A stretch of DNA of 41,124 bases from positions 1-41,124 of the forward strand of contig JAZLBZ010000056.1 of NCBI GenBank assembly GCA_045613945.1, read 5' to 3'. The position numbers were made by a program, and so were the translations under genes. Of this stretch, positions 28,892 through 39,800 are shown piece by piece (positions within the stretch are counted from its first letter, which is position 1; every line of letters starts with the position of its first letter). Below the pieces are notes generated by a model. It made no database searches. It saw nothing but the letters and a program-made list of their open reading frames with translations, and was not told the DNA's origin. The stretch comes from HGM04593 sp045613945 (GTDB taxonomy: Bacteria; Bacteroidota; Bacteroidia; Bacteroidales; Bacteroidaceae).

Positions 28892-30193
28892 TCAGTCAAG
28901 TTCCTGGTCGGCCTCGTAGCCAGCAAACTCACGAATCTTGTTCTTGAGCATTGCAAACTGCTTGAAGAGGTCGTGTACAGGCTTTTCGCCATCCTTGTGC
29001 ATTGGCGCCTTGCTATAGAAGGACATGAACTCCTGAATACCCTTCTCGCCGGCACGCAGTGCAAGGTCGCTGAAGAGTATGAGGTCGAGCACCAATGGAG
29101 CCGCAAGGATAGAGTCGCGACAAAGGAAGTTCACCTTTATTGTCATTGGATAGCCCATCCAGCCAAAGATGTCTATGTTGTCCCAACTCTCCTTCTCATC
29201 ACCACGTGGAGGATAGTAGTTGATACGCACCTTGTGGTACATGTCAGAATAAAGATCGGGGTATACATCGCTGTCTAGGATATTCTCAAGCGCCGATGTC
29301 TTGCTGCGGCGCTTTGTCTCGAAGTTCTCGGGGTTATCGAGCACCATGCCGTCGCGGTTACCAAGAATGTTGGTGGAGAACCAGCCTGTGACACCCAACT
29401 GGCGTGTGAAGAACGCAGGGGCAAGCACTGTCTTCATCATCGTCTGCCCGCTCTTGAAGTCCTTGCCGGCAATGGGCATCCCGGTCTCCTCGGCAAGTTC
29501 CCACATTGCAGGGATATCAAGGCAGAGGTTTGGAGCACCCATGACAAATGGGCAGCCCTCACGCATGGCGGCATAGGCATAACACATACTTGGAGCTACG
29601 TTGGCAACATCATTGGCCTTCATGGCTGTTTCAAAAGCCTTCACACTGCCGTGAACCTCGTCATTGCGTGGAATAAACTTCTCTGTGCTGGCAATCCAGA
29701 TAACAACAACGCGGTCGCATCCGTTTGCAGCCTTGAAATTGCGTATATCCTCGCGCAACTGCTCTGTCAAGTCCCAGCGGGTTGCGCCCACCTTTACATT
29801 GGGACCGTCAATGTTACTTGCATAGTTCTTGTCGAAGAGCGCTTTGTAGGGCTTTATAGCCTTGAGTTCGTCCTTCACAGGCTCAACATCCTGTGGCTTG
29901 AGCACTGCAGCCTTCACCGCAGCGTCATAGGCATCGTCCTCATACAAATCCCACGCACCAAAAACCATATCGTTGAGGTCGGCAACAGGCACAAGGTCCT
30001 TAACCTCCTTGTAACACTTGTCCTTGCCCTTGCCAACACGCATAATACCCTCGCAGGCAAATGAACCCACAGGCCTTGAGAGTCCCTTACGCGACATGAG
30101 TACACCTGTGATGGCGGTAGTGGTAACAGCACCAAGACCCACACACATCACACCCAATTTACCGTTGGCTGGCTTAACTTTTATATCATTCAT
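28892..30193 (-). CDS. ino1: Myo-inositol-1-phosphate synthase
   Basis: The protein has 433 residues. It belongs to the NAD-dependent inositol-3-phosphate synthase family: N-terminal Rossmann motif VGLGAVTTTAITGV, the block VVVIWIASTEKF, and the catalytic-domain stretch AGKDFKSGQTMMKT with the conserved Lys residues, followed by GWFSTNILGNRDG. It turns glucose-6-phosphate into inositol-phosphate. In Bacteroides this supplies phosphoinositol dihydroceramide and other inositol lipids, which are rare among bacteria. The gene stands alone on the minus strand between lpdA (93 bases upstream) and the argR operon, with a strong terminator. Confidence 0.93.
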   Translation of the reverse strand: MNDIKVKPANGKLGVMCVGLGAVTTTAITGVLMSRKGLSRPVGSFACEGIMRVGKGKDKCYKEVKDLVPVADLNDMVFGAWDLYEDDAYDAAVKAAVLKPQDVEPVKDELKAIKPYKALFDKNYASNIDGPNVKVGATRWDLTEQLREDIRNFKAANGCDRVVVIWIASTEKFIPRNDEVHGSVKAFETAMKANDVANVAPSMCYAYAAMREGCPFVMGAPNLCLDIPAMWELAEETGMPIAGKDFKSGQTMMKTVLAPAFFTRQLGVTGWFSTNILGNRDGMVLDNPENFETKRRSKTSALENILDSDVYPDLYSDMYHKVRINYYPPRGDEKESWDNIDIFGWMGYPMTIKVNFLCRDSILAAPLVLDLILFSDLALRAGEKGIQEFMSFYSKAPMHKDGEKPVHDLFKQFAMLKNKIREFAGYEADQELD

Positions 30194-30286
30194 CGCTATT
30201 AACTATTTATTAGGCAAAATAACCGCTTTTTATTGAACTATCCTAAAATTTTGCACATTAGTTCCTCAAAAAAAACTGTTTTTTCA

Positions 30287-31630
30287 TTACATGAGAGCCT
30301 CTTTGAGTATTTCGCTAACTGTGGGATGCGGAAACACCGTGCGCTGCAACTGCTCAACAGTGAGCCCGTTTGTGATTGCCATGCAGGCAGCACAGATAAA
30401 CTCGCTCGATGAGTTGCCAAGCATATGCACGCCAAGCACCTTGCCATCTGCAGACACCAGCACCTTGCAAAGGCCTGTCTGCCCCTCGTTCTCGGCAACA
30501 AAACGGCCTGAGTATGTCATTGGCAACTTGTGCAGGCTGTATCCGATGCCCGCTGCTGCGGCCTGCTCCTCGGTGAGACCAACGCAGGCAACCTCGGGGT
30601 TTGTATATACCACACCGGGAATTGCATTATACTCCATGCAGTCCCGGATGCCAAGAATGTGGTTTACCGCCACCTCGGCCTCGCGGCTTGCTGTGTGCGC
30701 CAGCATAGAAAAGCCTGTCACATCACCTGCTGCGTAGACATTGGGAAGCGATGTCTGCATCTGCGCGTTGACCTTTATGCCGCGTTCTACTTCCACTGCA
30801 ACATTCTCAAGTCCATAGTCCTTGAGCAGAGGCTTGCGACCAATGCTCAGGAGTATCTTGTCGCCCTCGCACTGCTGCTCGCAGCCCTCGGCATTGGTGT
30901 AATGAACTATATTGCCCTCGACGCGTGTAACCTTGCACTGCAGGCAGAACTTAACGCCACGCTTGGCATATATGCCGCGCAGCATCTCAGCAACCTCCTT
31001 GTCCATGCCACCAAGAATCTCGGGCATCATCTCAATAACAGTCACCGGAATGCCGAGTGAGTTGCAGAAACTAGCGAACTCCATTCCAATAACACCACCA
31101 CCAATTACCACAAGGCTTTCAGGCGCCTCGGTGAGCGCAAGCATCTCGCGATTGGTGAGCACTGCGGCGTTGTCCTCAATGCCTGGGATAGGCGGTACAA
31201 AGGCCTCGCTACCGGTGCATATAAACAGATTCCTTGCCTCGTACACCTGGCTGTCGCAAACGATTGCAACACCCTGTGCATCGCCACGCTCAATCACCGC
31301 CTCGCCACGCACAACGGTGACACCGGCAGCCTCCATCTTCATCTTTATGCCGGCAACCAACTTGCGCACCACCTTTGTCTTACGGTCCACAATCTTCTTG
31401 TACTCATAAGCGACCTCGCCCGCAGTAATGCCATACTTCTTGCCACCCGTCGCGTGGTCATACATCTTTGCACTGTAGAGCAGTGTCTTTGTGGGGACAC
31501 ACCCCTCGTTGAGGCACACGCCACCAAGTTCGCGTTTCTCGAACAGAACAACACCAAGCCCCGCTGCGCCCGCCTTCTCAGCAGCCACATAGCCCGCAGG
31601 GCCACCACCAATAATTGCCAAGTCGTACAT
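30287..31630 (-). CDS. lpdA: Dihydrolipoamide dehydrogenase
   Basis: The protein has 447 residues, a class-I flavin disulfide reductase. It shows FAD motif IIGGGPAGYVAAEKA at the N-terminus, redox-active Cys39 and Cys44 in GVCLNEGCVPTK, the NAD motif VVIGGGVIGMEFASF, the second FAD block VYAAGDVTG, and His435 and Glu440 in HPTVSEIL that form the catalytic base of the partner subunit. It reoxidises lipoyl groups of 2-oxoacid dehydrogenases or the glycine cleavage system. No E1 or E2 gene adjoins it, so its complex is not identified by context. It is divergent from the small hypothetical gene. Confidence 0.92.
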   Translation of the reverse strand: MYDLAIIGGGPAGYVAAEKAGAAGLGVVLFEKRELGGVCLNEGCVPTKTLLYSAKMYDHATGGKKYGITAGEVAYEYKKIVDRKTKVVRKLVAGIKMKMEAAGVTVVRGEAVIERGDAQGVAIVCDSQVYEARNLFICTGSEAFVPPIPGIEDNAAVLTNREMLALTEAPESLVVIGGGVIGMEFASFCNSLGIPVTVIEMMPEILGGMDKEVAEMLRGIYAKRGVKFCLQCKVTRVEGNIVHYTNAEGCEQQCEGDKILLSIGRKPLLKDYGLENVAVEVERGIKVNAQMQTSLPNVYAAGDVTGFSMLAHTASREAEVAVNHILGIRDCMEYNAIPGVVYTNPEVACVGLTEEQAAAAGIGYSLHKLPMTYSGRFVAENEGQTGLCKVLVSADGKVLGVHMLGNSSSEFICAACMAITNGLTVEQLQRTVFPHPTVSEILKEALM

Positions 31631-31672
31631 AACGTTATTTTATTGAGTTTTAGAAACTGTTTAAATTTCTTT

Positions 31673-31680
31673 CAAAAATA
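31673..31680 (-). promoter_or_regulatory. Candidate -7 box for lpdA
   Basis: On the minus strand TATTTTTG fits TAnnTTTG, 43 bases before the lpdA ATG at 31630. No -33 box is evident. Confidence 0.35.
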
Positions 31681-31815
31681 TTATTTACATTATCCGCGAG
31701 AAGTACTTGTCTTTTTATGCCCTTTGTTTTCACAAATAATGCTTTCGCGAATATAGTCATTCTTTATATCATTAACAAGAGATTGCCTTTCTTTGCTTCT
31801 GGCAGCATAATTAAC

Positions 31816-31834
31816 TTAACTTTTCAAAAGTTAA
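31816..31834. promoter_or_regulatory. Perfect dyad in the lpdA / small-gene intergenic region
   Basis: TTAACTTTT and AAAAGTTAA flank a single C, giving a 19-base palindrome. It overlaps TAAATTTG (31832-31839), itself a -7-like box on the plus strand. The rest of the 293-base gap (31631-31923) is A/T-rich and shows nothing else I recognise. A regulator operator is possible. Confidence 0.35.
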
Positions 31835-31871
31835 ATTTGTAATATAGCATACTTTCATATTTGAAATTTAT

Positions 31872-31879
31872 TACATTTG
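31872..31879 (+). promoter_or_regulatory. Candidate -7 box for the 82-residue gene
   Basis: TACATTTG followed by CAG fits TAnnTTTG and lies 45 bases before the ATG at 31924. The upstream half-site is weak. Confidence 0.45.
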
Positions 31880-31923
31880 CAGAAGAAGTAGAATCTTTAT
31901 AAAAAGCAGAAAAACAAAATAGT

Positions 31924-32172
31924 ATGACCAAGTCAAATAAAAGCAACAATGAGGCTTCAAAAGTAGATATTGGAGTAGACATGGTGACTGGTGCGGCTGC
32001 GGCATTGCTCTATTCCGACGAGGAGATACGCGAGGTTTTCTCAAAGGAGGACGCCGATGAGTTCATTGAACTTCGCCGACAGGCAAGAAAGAACTTTGCT
32101 ACACCTAAATATGAAATAGGGAACAATGACGAGCAGTTGCCAATGGCAGCTGAGGATGAGAACGGGTATTGA
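31924..32172 (+). CDS. Hypothetical protein, 82 residues
   Basis: I do not recognise this protein. It has no signal peptide or membrane helix. The middle part (SDEEIREVFSKEDADEFIELRRQARKN is one amphipathic, charged stretch, read here in pieces: SDEEIREVF, SKEDADEF, IELRRQARK) should be helical; the ends are polar and probably disordered, and the C-terminus is acidic (AAEDENGY). GVDMVTGAAAALLYSD is the only hydrophobic patch. Codon use and G/C content match the neighbours, a -7-like box stands upstream and an 18-pair hairpin follows 19 bases after the stop, so expression as a single-gene unit is likely. It lies alone between lpdA and the rpoBC operon. Confidence 0.65.
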   Translation: MTKSNKSNNEASKVDIGVDMVTGAAAALLYSDEEIREVFSKEDADEFIELRRQARKNFATPKYEIGNNDEQLPMAAEDENGY

Positions 32173-32190
32173 CTCTTGAAAAAAACAGTC

Positions 32191-32232
32191 TAAACTAACG
32201 GTATCGTGCAAAGACACGATACCGTTAGTTTA
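32191..32232 (+). terminator. 18-bp perfect hairpin after the 82-residue gene
   Basis: TAAACTAACGGTATCGTG (32191-32208) pairs with 32215-32232 around CAAAGA. The downstream U-tract is weak on the plus strand (TGTATTG), while on the minus strand GACTGTTTTTTT follows, so it may also stop read-through from rpoC. Confidence 0.75.
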
Positions 32233-32333
32233 TGTATTGATGCATGGTTGAATGAGGTTTCATTAGGATTTCAGTGCGGGCCTCGCTTTCAATAGTTATT
32301 GTATTATACGGTTACTTTTAACCCTAATCGTTC

Positions 32334-32352
32334 ACTTGAATTTACTTCAAGT
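32334..32352. other. Small dyad between two terminators
   Basis: ACTTGAA and TTCAAGT (7 pairs) flank TTTAC in the 274-base gap 32173-32446, between the hairpin of the small gene and the rpoC terminator. I see no gene in this gap. Confidence 0.25.
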
Positions 32353-32399
32353 CTATAATATTACTCCTCCTTAGATAATTTGCAAAAAGAAGAAAAACA

Positions 32400-32429
32400 A
32401 AAGAGCCGATGGGATTCCATCGGCTCTTT
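32400..32429 (-). terminator. Terminator of the rplL-rpoB-rpoC operon
   Basis: Arms 32400-32412 (AAAGAGCCGATGG) and 32417-32429 pair perfectly (13 pairs) around GATT. On the minus strand the stem is followed by TTTGTTTTTC, a clear U-tract, 17 bases after the rpoC stop codon. Confidence 0.92.
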
Positions 32430-32446
32430 CTATAGTTTATCTATTG

Positions 32447-35400
32447 TTACTCTTCATCGTCAGAGAAATCGAGCACTGTTCTCTTGTTTGCCTGAGCACG
32501 CTCGTAATCCTCCTTTGACAAGACTACAATCTTGTTGAACTCACGCTGACCTGTACCGGCAGGGATGAGGTGACCACAAATCACGTTCTCCTTCATACCG
32601 AGGAGGTTGTCGCTCTTCATGTTGATAGCAGCCTCGTTGAGCACCTTTGTTGTCTCCTGGAACGATGCAGCCGACATGAAACTCTGTGTCTGCAGTGCGG
32701 CACGTGTGATACCCTGGAGAATCTGAGTAGATGTCGCGGGCTTTGCATCGCGTGCAACAACTGGCTTGAGGTCGCGGCGCTTGAGAACACTGTTCTCGTC
32801 GCGGAGCTTGCGGGCTGTGATAATCTGACCGGCCTTCAGGTTCTCTGAATCACCTGCGTCAACAACAACCTTCTTGCCCCAGATGCGGTCGTTCTCCTCC
32901 TGGAACTGGAGTTTGTCAACAATCTGAAGTTCGAGGAAGCGTGTATCGCCCGGCTCGTCAATCTGTACCTTACGCATCATCTGACGCACGATAATCTCAA
33001 AGTGCTTGTCGTTAATCTTCACACCCTGTGAACGGTATACGTCCTGTGCCTCGTTAACGATGTACTCCTGAACTGCGGTAGGTCCCTTGATAGCAAGGAT
33101 ATCTGATGGAGTAACGGCACCGTCTGAGAGTGGTGTTCCGGCACGTACATAGTCACCGTCCTGAACAAGAATCTGCTTAGAGAGGGCAACAAGGTACTTC
33201 TTCACATCGCCAACCTTTGATGTCACAACGATTTCGCGGTTACCACGCTTAACCTTACCCATTGTTACCTCACCGTCGATTTCAGAAACGACTGCAGGGT
33301 TAGATGGGTTACGTGCCTCGAAGAGCTCGGTTACACGTGGGAGACCACCGGTGATATCACCTGCGCTACCGAATACACGTGGAATCTTAACAATTACATC
33401 ACCTGCCTTGAGAACATCGCCGTCCTCAACTACTACGTGGCCACCCACTGGGAGGTTGTAGTTGTGGAGTGATGTGCCATTCTCGTCGTTGATGTGGATT
33501 GTTGGTATCTTGTTCTTGTCCTTAGACTCGATGATGACAATCTCGTGAAGACCTGTACTCTCATCGACATCTACCTTATATGTAATGTTCTCGATTACAG
33601 ACTCAAACTCAACCTTACCGGCAACCTCGGTTACGATAACGGCGTTGAATGGGTCCCAAGAAGCGATTACCTTACCCTTCTCAACGATTTCGTCCTCGCC
33701 TGCATAGAGTTTAGAACCGTAAGGTATATTGTGTGCTGACAATACAATGCCAGTGTTGATGTCAATGAAGCGAACCTCGCTCAAGCGGCTGACAACAATC
33801 TTGACAGGTGTACCGTCGGGCTCAATTGTGTCAACTGTACGCAACTCCTCGAACTTGAGACGTGAAGCGTGCTTTGCACGGATAGTAGCATCGGCTGCAA
33901 TGTTGGCAGCGGTACCACCGGCGTGGAAGGTACGGAGTGTAAGCTGTGTACCAGGCTCACCAATTGACTGTGCAGCGATGACACCGACAGCCTCACCCTT
34001 CTCAACCATGCGGCTTGTTGCAAGGTTACGGCCATAACACTTGGCGCAGACACCGTGCTTAGACTCACAGGTGAGCACAGAACGAATCTCAACGCTCTCG
34101 ATTGGTGAGTTCTCAATCTCATCGGCAATAGCCTCTGTAATGAGGTCGCCTGAGTGAACGATAATCTTGCCTGTTGTTGGGTGAACAACATCGTGAACTG
34201 ATACACGACCCATGATGCGCTCGCCAAGAGTAGCAACTGTCTCGTCACCATTCTTGAGTGCTGTGCATACAAGACCACGCAATGTACCGCAATCCTCCTC
34301 GTTGATGATAACGTCGTGCGATACGTCAACAAGACGACGTGTAAGGTAACCGGCATCGGCTGTCTTCAAAGCGGTATCGGCAAGACCCTTACGAGCACCG
34401 TGAGAAGAGATAAAGTACTCAAGTACCGAAAGACCCTCCTTAAAGTTAGAAAGAATTGGGTTCTCGATAATCTGTGCACCCTCTGAACCGGCCTTCTGTG
34501 GCTTGGCCATAAGACCACGCATACCAGAGAGCTGACGGATCTGGTCCTTAGAACCACGAGCACCAGAGTCGAGCATCATGTATACTGAGTTGAAGCCCTG
34601 GTCATCGGTAGAGATAGTCTTCATCAATACGTTTGCCAAGTCGGCGTTAACGTGTGTCCACTCATCGACAACCTTGTTATAACGCTCCTTGTCAGTGATA
34701 AGACCGAGGTTATACTCTGCGAGAATCTCCTCAACCTTCTCATTACCCTTGCGTACGAGTTCCTCTTTCTCCTTTGGAATGATGACATCGTCAAGGTTGA
34801 ACGACAGACCACCCTGGAAGGCCATCTGATAACCGAGGTTCTTGATACCGTCAAGGAAGTCGGCAGAACGTGCCACACCCACGCGCTTGATAACCTCTGT
34901 AATGATGTCGCGCAGTGACTTCTTTGAGATAATCTGGTTGATGTAGCCCATCTCACGTGGCACAATCTGGTTTACGATGATTCGTCCAACAGATGTCTCA
35001 CGCAATACCTGGATATAGTCGCCATTCTCATCAAGGTCCTCAACCATCACCTTCACCGGAGCGTGAATTGCAACACGACCCTGGTTGTAGGCGATAAGAG
35101 CCTCCTCGGGACCGTAGAATGTCATGCCGGTACCCTTAGCGCCATCGCGCAGTTTGGTGATGTAGTACAAACCGAGTACCATATCCTGTGAAGGCACAGT
35201 GATAGGCGCACCGTTTGATGGGTTCAATATGTTATGAGACTGGAGCATAAGCATCTGAGCCTCAAGAATAGCCTCATTGCTGAGTGGGAGGTGAACAGCC
35301 ATCTGGTCACCGTCAAAGTCGGCGTTGAACGCTGTACAAGCAAGTGGGTGCAACTGGATTGCCTTACCCTCAATCATCTTTGGCTGGAACGCCTGGATAC

Positions 35401-36793
35401 CGAGACGGTGAAGTGTAGGCGCACGGTTAAGCAACACAGGGTGGCCCTTCATTACGTGCTCAAGGATATCCCAGATGATTGGCTCGCGACGGTCAACAAT
35501 CTTCTTTGCAGACTTTACAGTCTTTACAATGCCGCGCTCAATGAGCTTGCGGATGATGAATGGCTTGTAGAGTTCGGCAGCCATAAGCTTTGGCAAACCG
35601 CACTCGCCCATCTTCAACTCAGGACCAACGACAATTACCGAACGTGCAGAGTAGTCAACACGCTTACCGAGAAGGTTCTGACGGAAACGTCCCTGCTTAC
35701 CCTTCAGGCTGTCTGAGAGAGACTTAAGAGGACGGTTGGCATCTGACTTGAGGGCGCTTGCCTTACGTGAGTTGTCGAAGAGTGAATCGACAGCCTCCTG
35801 AAGCATACGCTTCTCGTTACGCAAGATAACCTCGGGGGCCTTAATCTCGATAAGTTTCTTAAGACGGTTGTTACGTATGATTACACGACGATAGAGGTCG
35901 TTGAGGTCGGATGTTGCAAAACGGCCGCCATCCAGTGGCACCAATGGGCGCAACTCGGGAGGTGTGACAGGGATAACTGTCATAATCATCCACTCGGGGC
36001 GGTTGTTGCCGTTTGAGGCAGCCATTGAAGAACGGAAAGACTCCACTACCTGAAGGCGCTTCAAAGCCTCGTTCTTGCGCTGCTGTGACATATCGGTGTT
36101 GGCACGGTTACGCAACTCGTAAGAGAGCGAATCCAAGTCGATACGTGCAAGGAGGTCCTGGATAGCCTCGGCACCCATCTTGGCAATGAACTTGTTGGGG
36201 TCACTGTCGTCGAGGTACTCGTTGCCCTGTGGCAGGTTATCCATGATTGTGATGTACTCGTCCTCGGTGAGCAGTTGATAAGAGTCAACACCATTGAGTA
36301 CATTGTCCTTGCCAGGCAAATCCTGACGTGACTCGTCGTCCTTGCGGGCCATTACACCCGGCTGGATAACGATATATTTCTCGTAGTAGATTACTGCATC
36401 GAGGCTCTTTGTGGGGAGGCCGAGCAGGTAACCAATCTTGTTTGGCAATGAACGGAAGTACCAGATGTGCGCTACAGGAACAACAAGTTGGATGTGTCCC
36501 ATGCGCTCACGACGTACCTTCTTTTCTGTAACCATTACACCGCAACGGTCGCAGACAATACCTTTATAGCGGATGCGCTTGTACTTACCGCAGTGGCACT
36601 CATAGTCCTTTACCGGACCGAAGATGCGCTCGCAGAACAAACCGTCACGCTCGGGCTTATAGGTACGGTAGTTGATTGTCTCCGGTTTCAACACCTCTCC
36701 ACAAGAGTTACCAAGTATCTCCTGCGGTGAAGCAAGACCGATGGTAATCTTCGAAAAATTAGTCTTTGTCTTTGTTTCTTTTCTAAAAGCCAT
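32447..36793 (-). CDS. rpoC: RNA polymerase beta' subunit
   Basis: The protein has 1448 residues. The N-terminal zinc site is CHCGKYKRIRYKGIVCDRC; the catalytic magnesium site NADFDGDQ lies near residue 489; the second zinc site is formed by CGTLRGLVC and CESKHGVCAKC; the trigger-loop and bridge-helix region includes GARGSKDQIRQLSGMRGLM and GEPGTQLTLRTFHAGG. It forms the active centre with RpoB and binds DNA and sigma. The very acidic end (SDDEE) is common in Bacteroidota. It lies 31 bases after rpoB in the same transcript and ends at a strong terminator. Confidence 0.98.
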   Translation of the reverse strand: MAFRKETKTKTNFSKITIGLASPQEILGNSCGEVLKPETINYRTYKPERDGLFCERIFGPVKDYECHCGKYKRIRYKGIVCDRCGVMVTEKKVRRERMGHIQLVVPVAHIWYFRSLPNKIGYLLGLPTKSLDAVIYYEKYIVIQPGVMARKDDESRQDLPGKDNVLNGVDSYQLLTEDEYITIMDNLPQGNEYLDDSDPNKFIAKMGAEAIQDLLARIDLDSLSYELRNRANTDMSQQRKNEALKRLQVVESFRSSMAASNGNNRPEWMIMTVIPVTPPELRPLVPLDGGRFATSDLNDLYRRVIIRNNRLKKLIEIKAPEVILRNEKRMLQEAVDSLFDNSRKASALKSDANRPLKSLSDSLKGKQGRFRQNLLGKRVDYSARSVIVVGPELKMGECGLPKLMAAELYKPFIIRKLIERGIVKTVKSAKKIVDRREPIIWDILEHVMKGHPVLLNRAPTLHRLGIQAFQPKMIEGKAIQLHPLACTAFNADFDGDQMAVHLPLSNEAILEAQMLMLQSHNILNPSNGAPITVPSQDMVLGLYYITKLRDGAKGTGMTFYGPEEALIAYNQGRVAIHAPVKVMVEDLDENGDYIQVLRETSVGRIIVNQIVPREMGYINQIISKKSLRDIITEVIKRVGVARSADFLDGIKNLGYQMAFQGGLSFNLDDVIIPKEKEELVRKGNEKVEEILAEYNLGLITDKERYNKVVDEWTHVNADLANVLMKTISTDDQGFNSVYMMLDSGARGSKDQIRQLSGMRGLMAKPQKAGSEGAQIIENPILSNFKEGLSVLEYFISSHGARKGLADTALKTADAGYLTRRLVDVSHDVIINEEDCGTLRGLVCTALKNGDETVATLGERIMGRVSVHDVVHPTTGKIIVHSGDLITEAIADEIENSPIESVEIRSVLTCESKHGVCAKCYGRNLATSRMVEKGEAVGVIAAQSIGEPGTQLTLRTFHAGGTAANIAADATIRAKHASRLKFEELRTVDTIEPDGTPVKIVVSRLSEVRFIDINTGIVLSAHNIPYGSKLYAGEDEIVEKGKVIASWDPFNAVIVTEVAGKVEFESVIENITYKVDVDESTGLHEIVIIESKDKNKIPTIHINDENGTSLHNYNLPVGGHVVVEDGDVLKAGDVIVKIPRVFGSAGDITGGLPRVTELFEARNPSNPAVVSEIDGEVTMGKVKRGNREIVVTSKVGDVKKYLVALSKQILVQDGDYVRAGTPLSDGAVTPSDILAIKGPTAVQEYIVNEAQDVYRSQGVKINDKHFEIIVRQMMRKVQIDEPGDTRFLELQIVDKLQFQEENDRIWGKKVVVDAGDSENLKAGQIITARKLRDENSVLKRRDLKPVVARDAKPATSTQILQGITRAALQTQSFMSAASFQETTKVLNEAAINMKSDNLLGMKENVICGHLIPAGTGQREFNKIVVLSKEDYERAQANKRTVLDFSDDEE

Positions 36794-36824
36794 AGTTTTA
36801 TATTGACAAACGTGAAGGAATTAT

Positions 36825-39800
36825 TTATTCAAACGAAATACTCAAGCCAAGACCACGCAACTCATGCAAAAGCACATTGAGTGACTCGGGAAGACCCGGT
36901 GTTGGCATTGGGTCGCCCTTGACGATAGCCTCGTATGCCTTTGAGCGGCCTACAACATCGTCCGACTTGATTGTCAGAATCTCCTGAAGGATGTGTGCAG
37001 CACCGAATGCCTCGAGCGCCCAAACCTCCATCTCTCCGAAACGCTGACCACCGAACTGTGCCTTACCACCAAGTGGCTGCTGGGTGATGAGTGAGTATGG
37101 ACCGATTGAACGTGCGTGCATCTTGTCCTCAACCATGTGACCGAGTTTGAGCATGTAGCTGACACCCACTGTTGCAGGCTGGTCGAAACGGTCACCTGTA
37201 CCACCATCGTAGAGGTATGTCTTACCATAGCGTGGAATACCTGCCTTGTCTGTCCATGTGCAGAGGTCCTCGAGCTTAGCACCGTCGAAGATAGGAGTAG
37301 CGAACTTAACGCCGAGTTCCTTACCTGCACGGCCAAGTACGGTCTCGAAAATCTGACCAATGTTCATACGTGAAGGCACACCCAGAGGGTTCAGAATGAT
37401 ATCTACGGGAGTACCGTCCTCAAGGAATGGCATATCCTCCTGACGTACGACGCGTGACACGATACCCTTGTTACCGTGACGACCCGCCATCTTGTCACCG
37501 ACACCAATCTTACGTTTCTTGGCAATGTATACCTTTGCCATCTTCATTGTACCCGAAGGAAGCTCGTCACCGATTGTGAGAGCGAACTTCTCGCGCTTAA
37601 CCTCGGCATCAAGTTCCTTATACTTATGTATGAAGTTGATGATGAGTGAACGGATGAGGTCATTGGTGTGAGCGTCGGCAGTCCACTTGCTGAGTTGTAC
37701 AGCAGTGTAGTCGAGAGCCTCGAGCTCGGGACGTGTGAACTTAGCACCCTTTGCAATGAGTTCAGTACCCATGAAGTCCTTGACACCCTGTGAAACGCGG
37801 CCGTTAACCAGTTTAAGGAGTTTTTCAATGAGAATCTCCTTGAGGGCGTCAACCTTCTTCTGGAACTCGTCATCAATCTTTGGCAGTTTAGCCTTGTCGG
37901 CCAACTTCGCAGAACGTGTCTTCTCGGCACGCTGGAAGAGACGACGGCCAATAACAACACCCTGGAGTGATGGAGAAGCCTTGAGTGAAGCATCCTTCAC
38001 GTCACCGGCCTTGTCGCCGAAGATTGCACGGAGCAACTTCTCCTCAGGTGTCGGGTCAGACTCACCCTTAGGTGTAATCTTACCAATAATGATATCGCCG
38101 GGCTTAACATAGGCACCCACGCGGATGATACCGTTCTTGTCGAGGTCCTTTGTAGCATCCTCGCTCACGTTTGGAATATCATCGGTGAACTCCTCCATAC
38201 CACGCTTTGTCTCACGAACCTCCAAAGAGAGTTCGTCAACGTGTACTGATGTGAGCACATCCTCGCGTACCACCTTCTCATTAAGCACGATAGCATCCTC
38301 ATAGTTGTAACCCTTCCAAGGCATGTAGGCAACAAGGAGGTTCTTACCAAGAGCAAGTTCACCGGCCTGTGTAGAGTAACCCTCGGTGAGGATATCACCT
38401 GCCTTTACTCTCTGACCCTTGTCGCAGATTGGACGAAGGTCAATTGTCATATTCTGGTTTGTACGACGGAACTTTGGAATGATGTACTCCTTAGAAGCAG
38501 GCTCGAAACTTACGAACTCCTCCTCCTCGGTACGGTCGTACTTGATAATAATCTTTGAAGCATCAACGAACTCAATGACACCGTCGCCCTCGGCAACAAT
38601 CTGAGTACGTGAGTCCTCAACAAGTTGTTTCTCGAAACCTGTACCCACGATAGGAGCCTCGGTTGTCAAGAGAGGAACTGCCTGGCGCATCATGTTAGAT
38701 CCCATCAGCGCACGGTTAGCATCGTCGTGCTCAAGGAATGGAATGAGTGATGCAGCGATAGAGGCAATCTGCTGTGGAGAAACGTCCATCAACTCAACGC
38801 GGCCTGGCTCAACAACAGGATAGTCGGCATCCTGGCGTGTCTTTACCTTCTTGAGGATGAAGTTACCATTCTCGTCGAGCGGAGCATTACCCTGAGCAAT
38901 AATCTTGCCCTCCTCCTCTTCTGCTGTATAATATACAACGTTCTTGTTGTCGATATCTACCTTGCTGTTCGCAACTGAACGGTAAGGAGTAACAATAAAG
39001 CCAAGCTCGTTAATCTTTGCATAGATACAGAGTGATGAAATAAGACCGATGTTCGGACCCTCAGGAGTCTCGATAGGACAGAGACGGCCATAATGTGTGT
39101 AGTGAACGTCACGCACCTCGAAACCTGCACGGTCGCGGGAAAGACCACCAGGACCCAGAGCCGAGAGACGACGCTTGTGAGTAATCTCGGCAAGCGGGTT
39201 GGTCTGGTCCATGAACTGTGACAGCGCGTTGGTACCGAAGAATGTGTTGATAACAGCCGAAACAGTCTTTGCGTTGATGAGGTCAGTTGGAGTGAACACC
39301 TCGTTGTCACGCACGTTCATTCTCTCACGGATGGTGCGTGCCATACGTGCAAGACCGATAGCGAACTGGTTAGAGAGCTGCTCGCCGACTGTACGTACAC
39401 GACGGTTGCTCAAGTGGTCGATATCATCGACTGTAGCCATTGAGTTAACCAAGCCAATGAGGTACTTGATAATCTCAATGATATCCTCTTTTGTCAACAC
39501 CCTTACATCCATGTCGGTAGAGAGACCGAGCTTGCGGTTGATGCGGTAACGGCCGACATCGCCCAAGTCGTAGCGCTTCTCCGAGAAGAAGAGGTTGTTG
39601 ATTACTTCGCGTGCACTTGCATCATCGGCAGGCTCCGCGTTGCGCAACAGGCGGAAGATGCAGTTTACAGCCTCTTTCTCCGAGTTGCTTGTATCTTTGT
39701 CAAGCGTGTTGAAAATCAATGAATAGTCAACAGCGTTGGGATCGTCATTTTCCTTGTGAAGGAGAATTGTGTCAACACCACTGTCAAGGATGCGGTCAAC

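Noticed and set aside
30530..31060. 176-residue plus-strand frame inside lpdA
   Set aside because: Antisense shadow of a well-supported dihydrolipoamide dehydrogenase.
31717..31842. 41-codon frame in the lpdA upstream gap
   Set aside because: A/T-rich region, no promoter-like box at a suitable distance and no recognisable features; probably chance.
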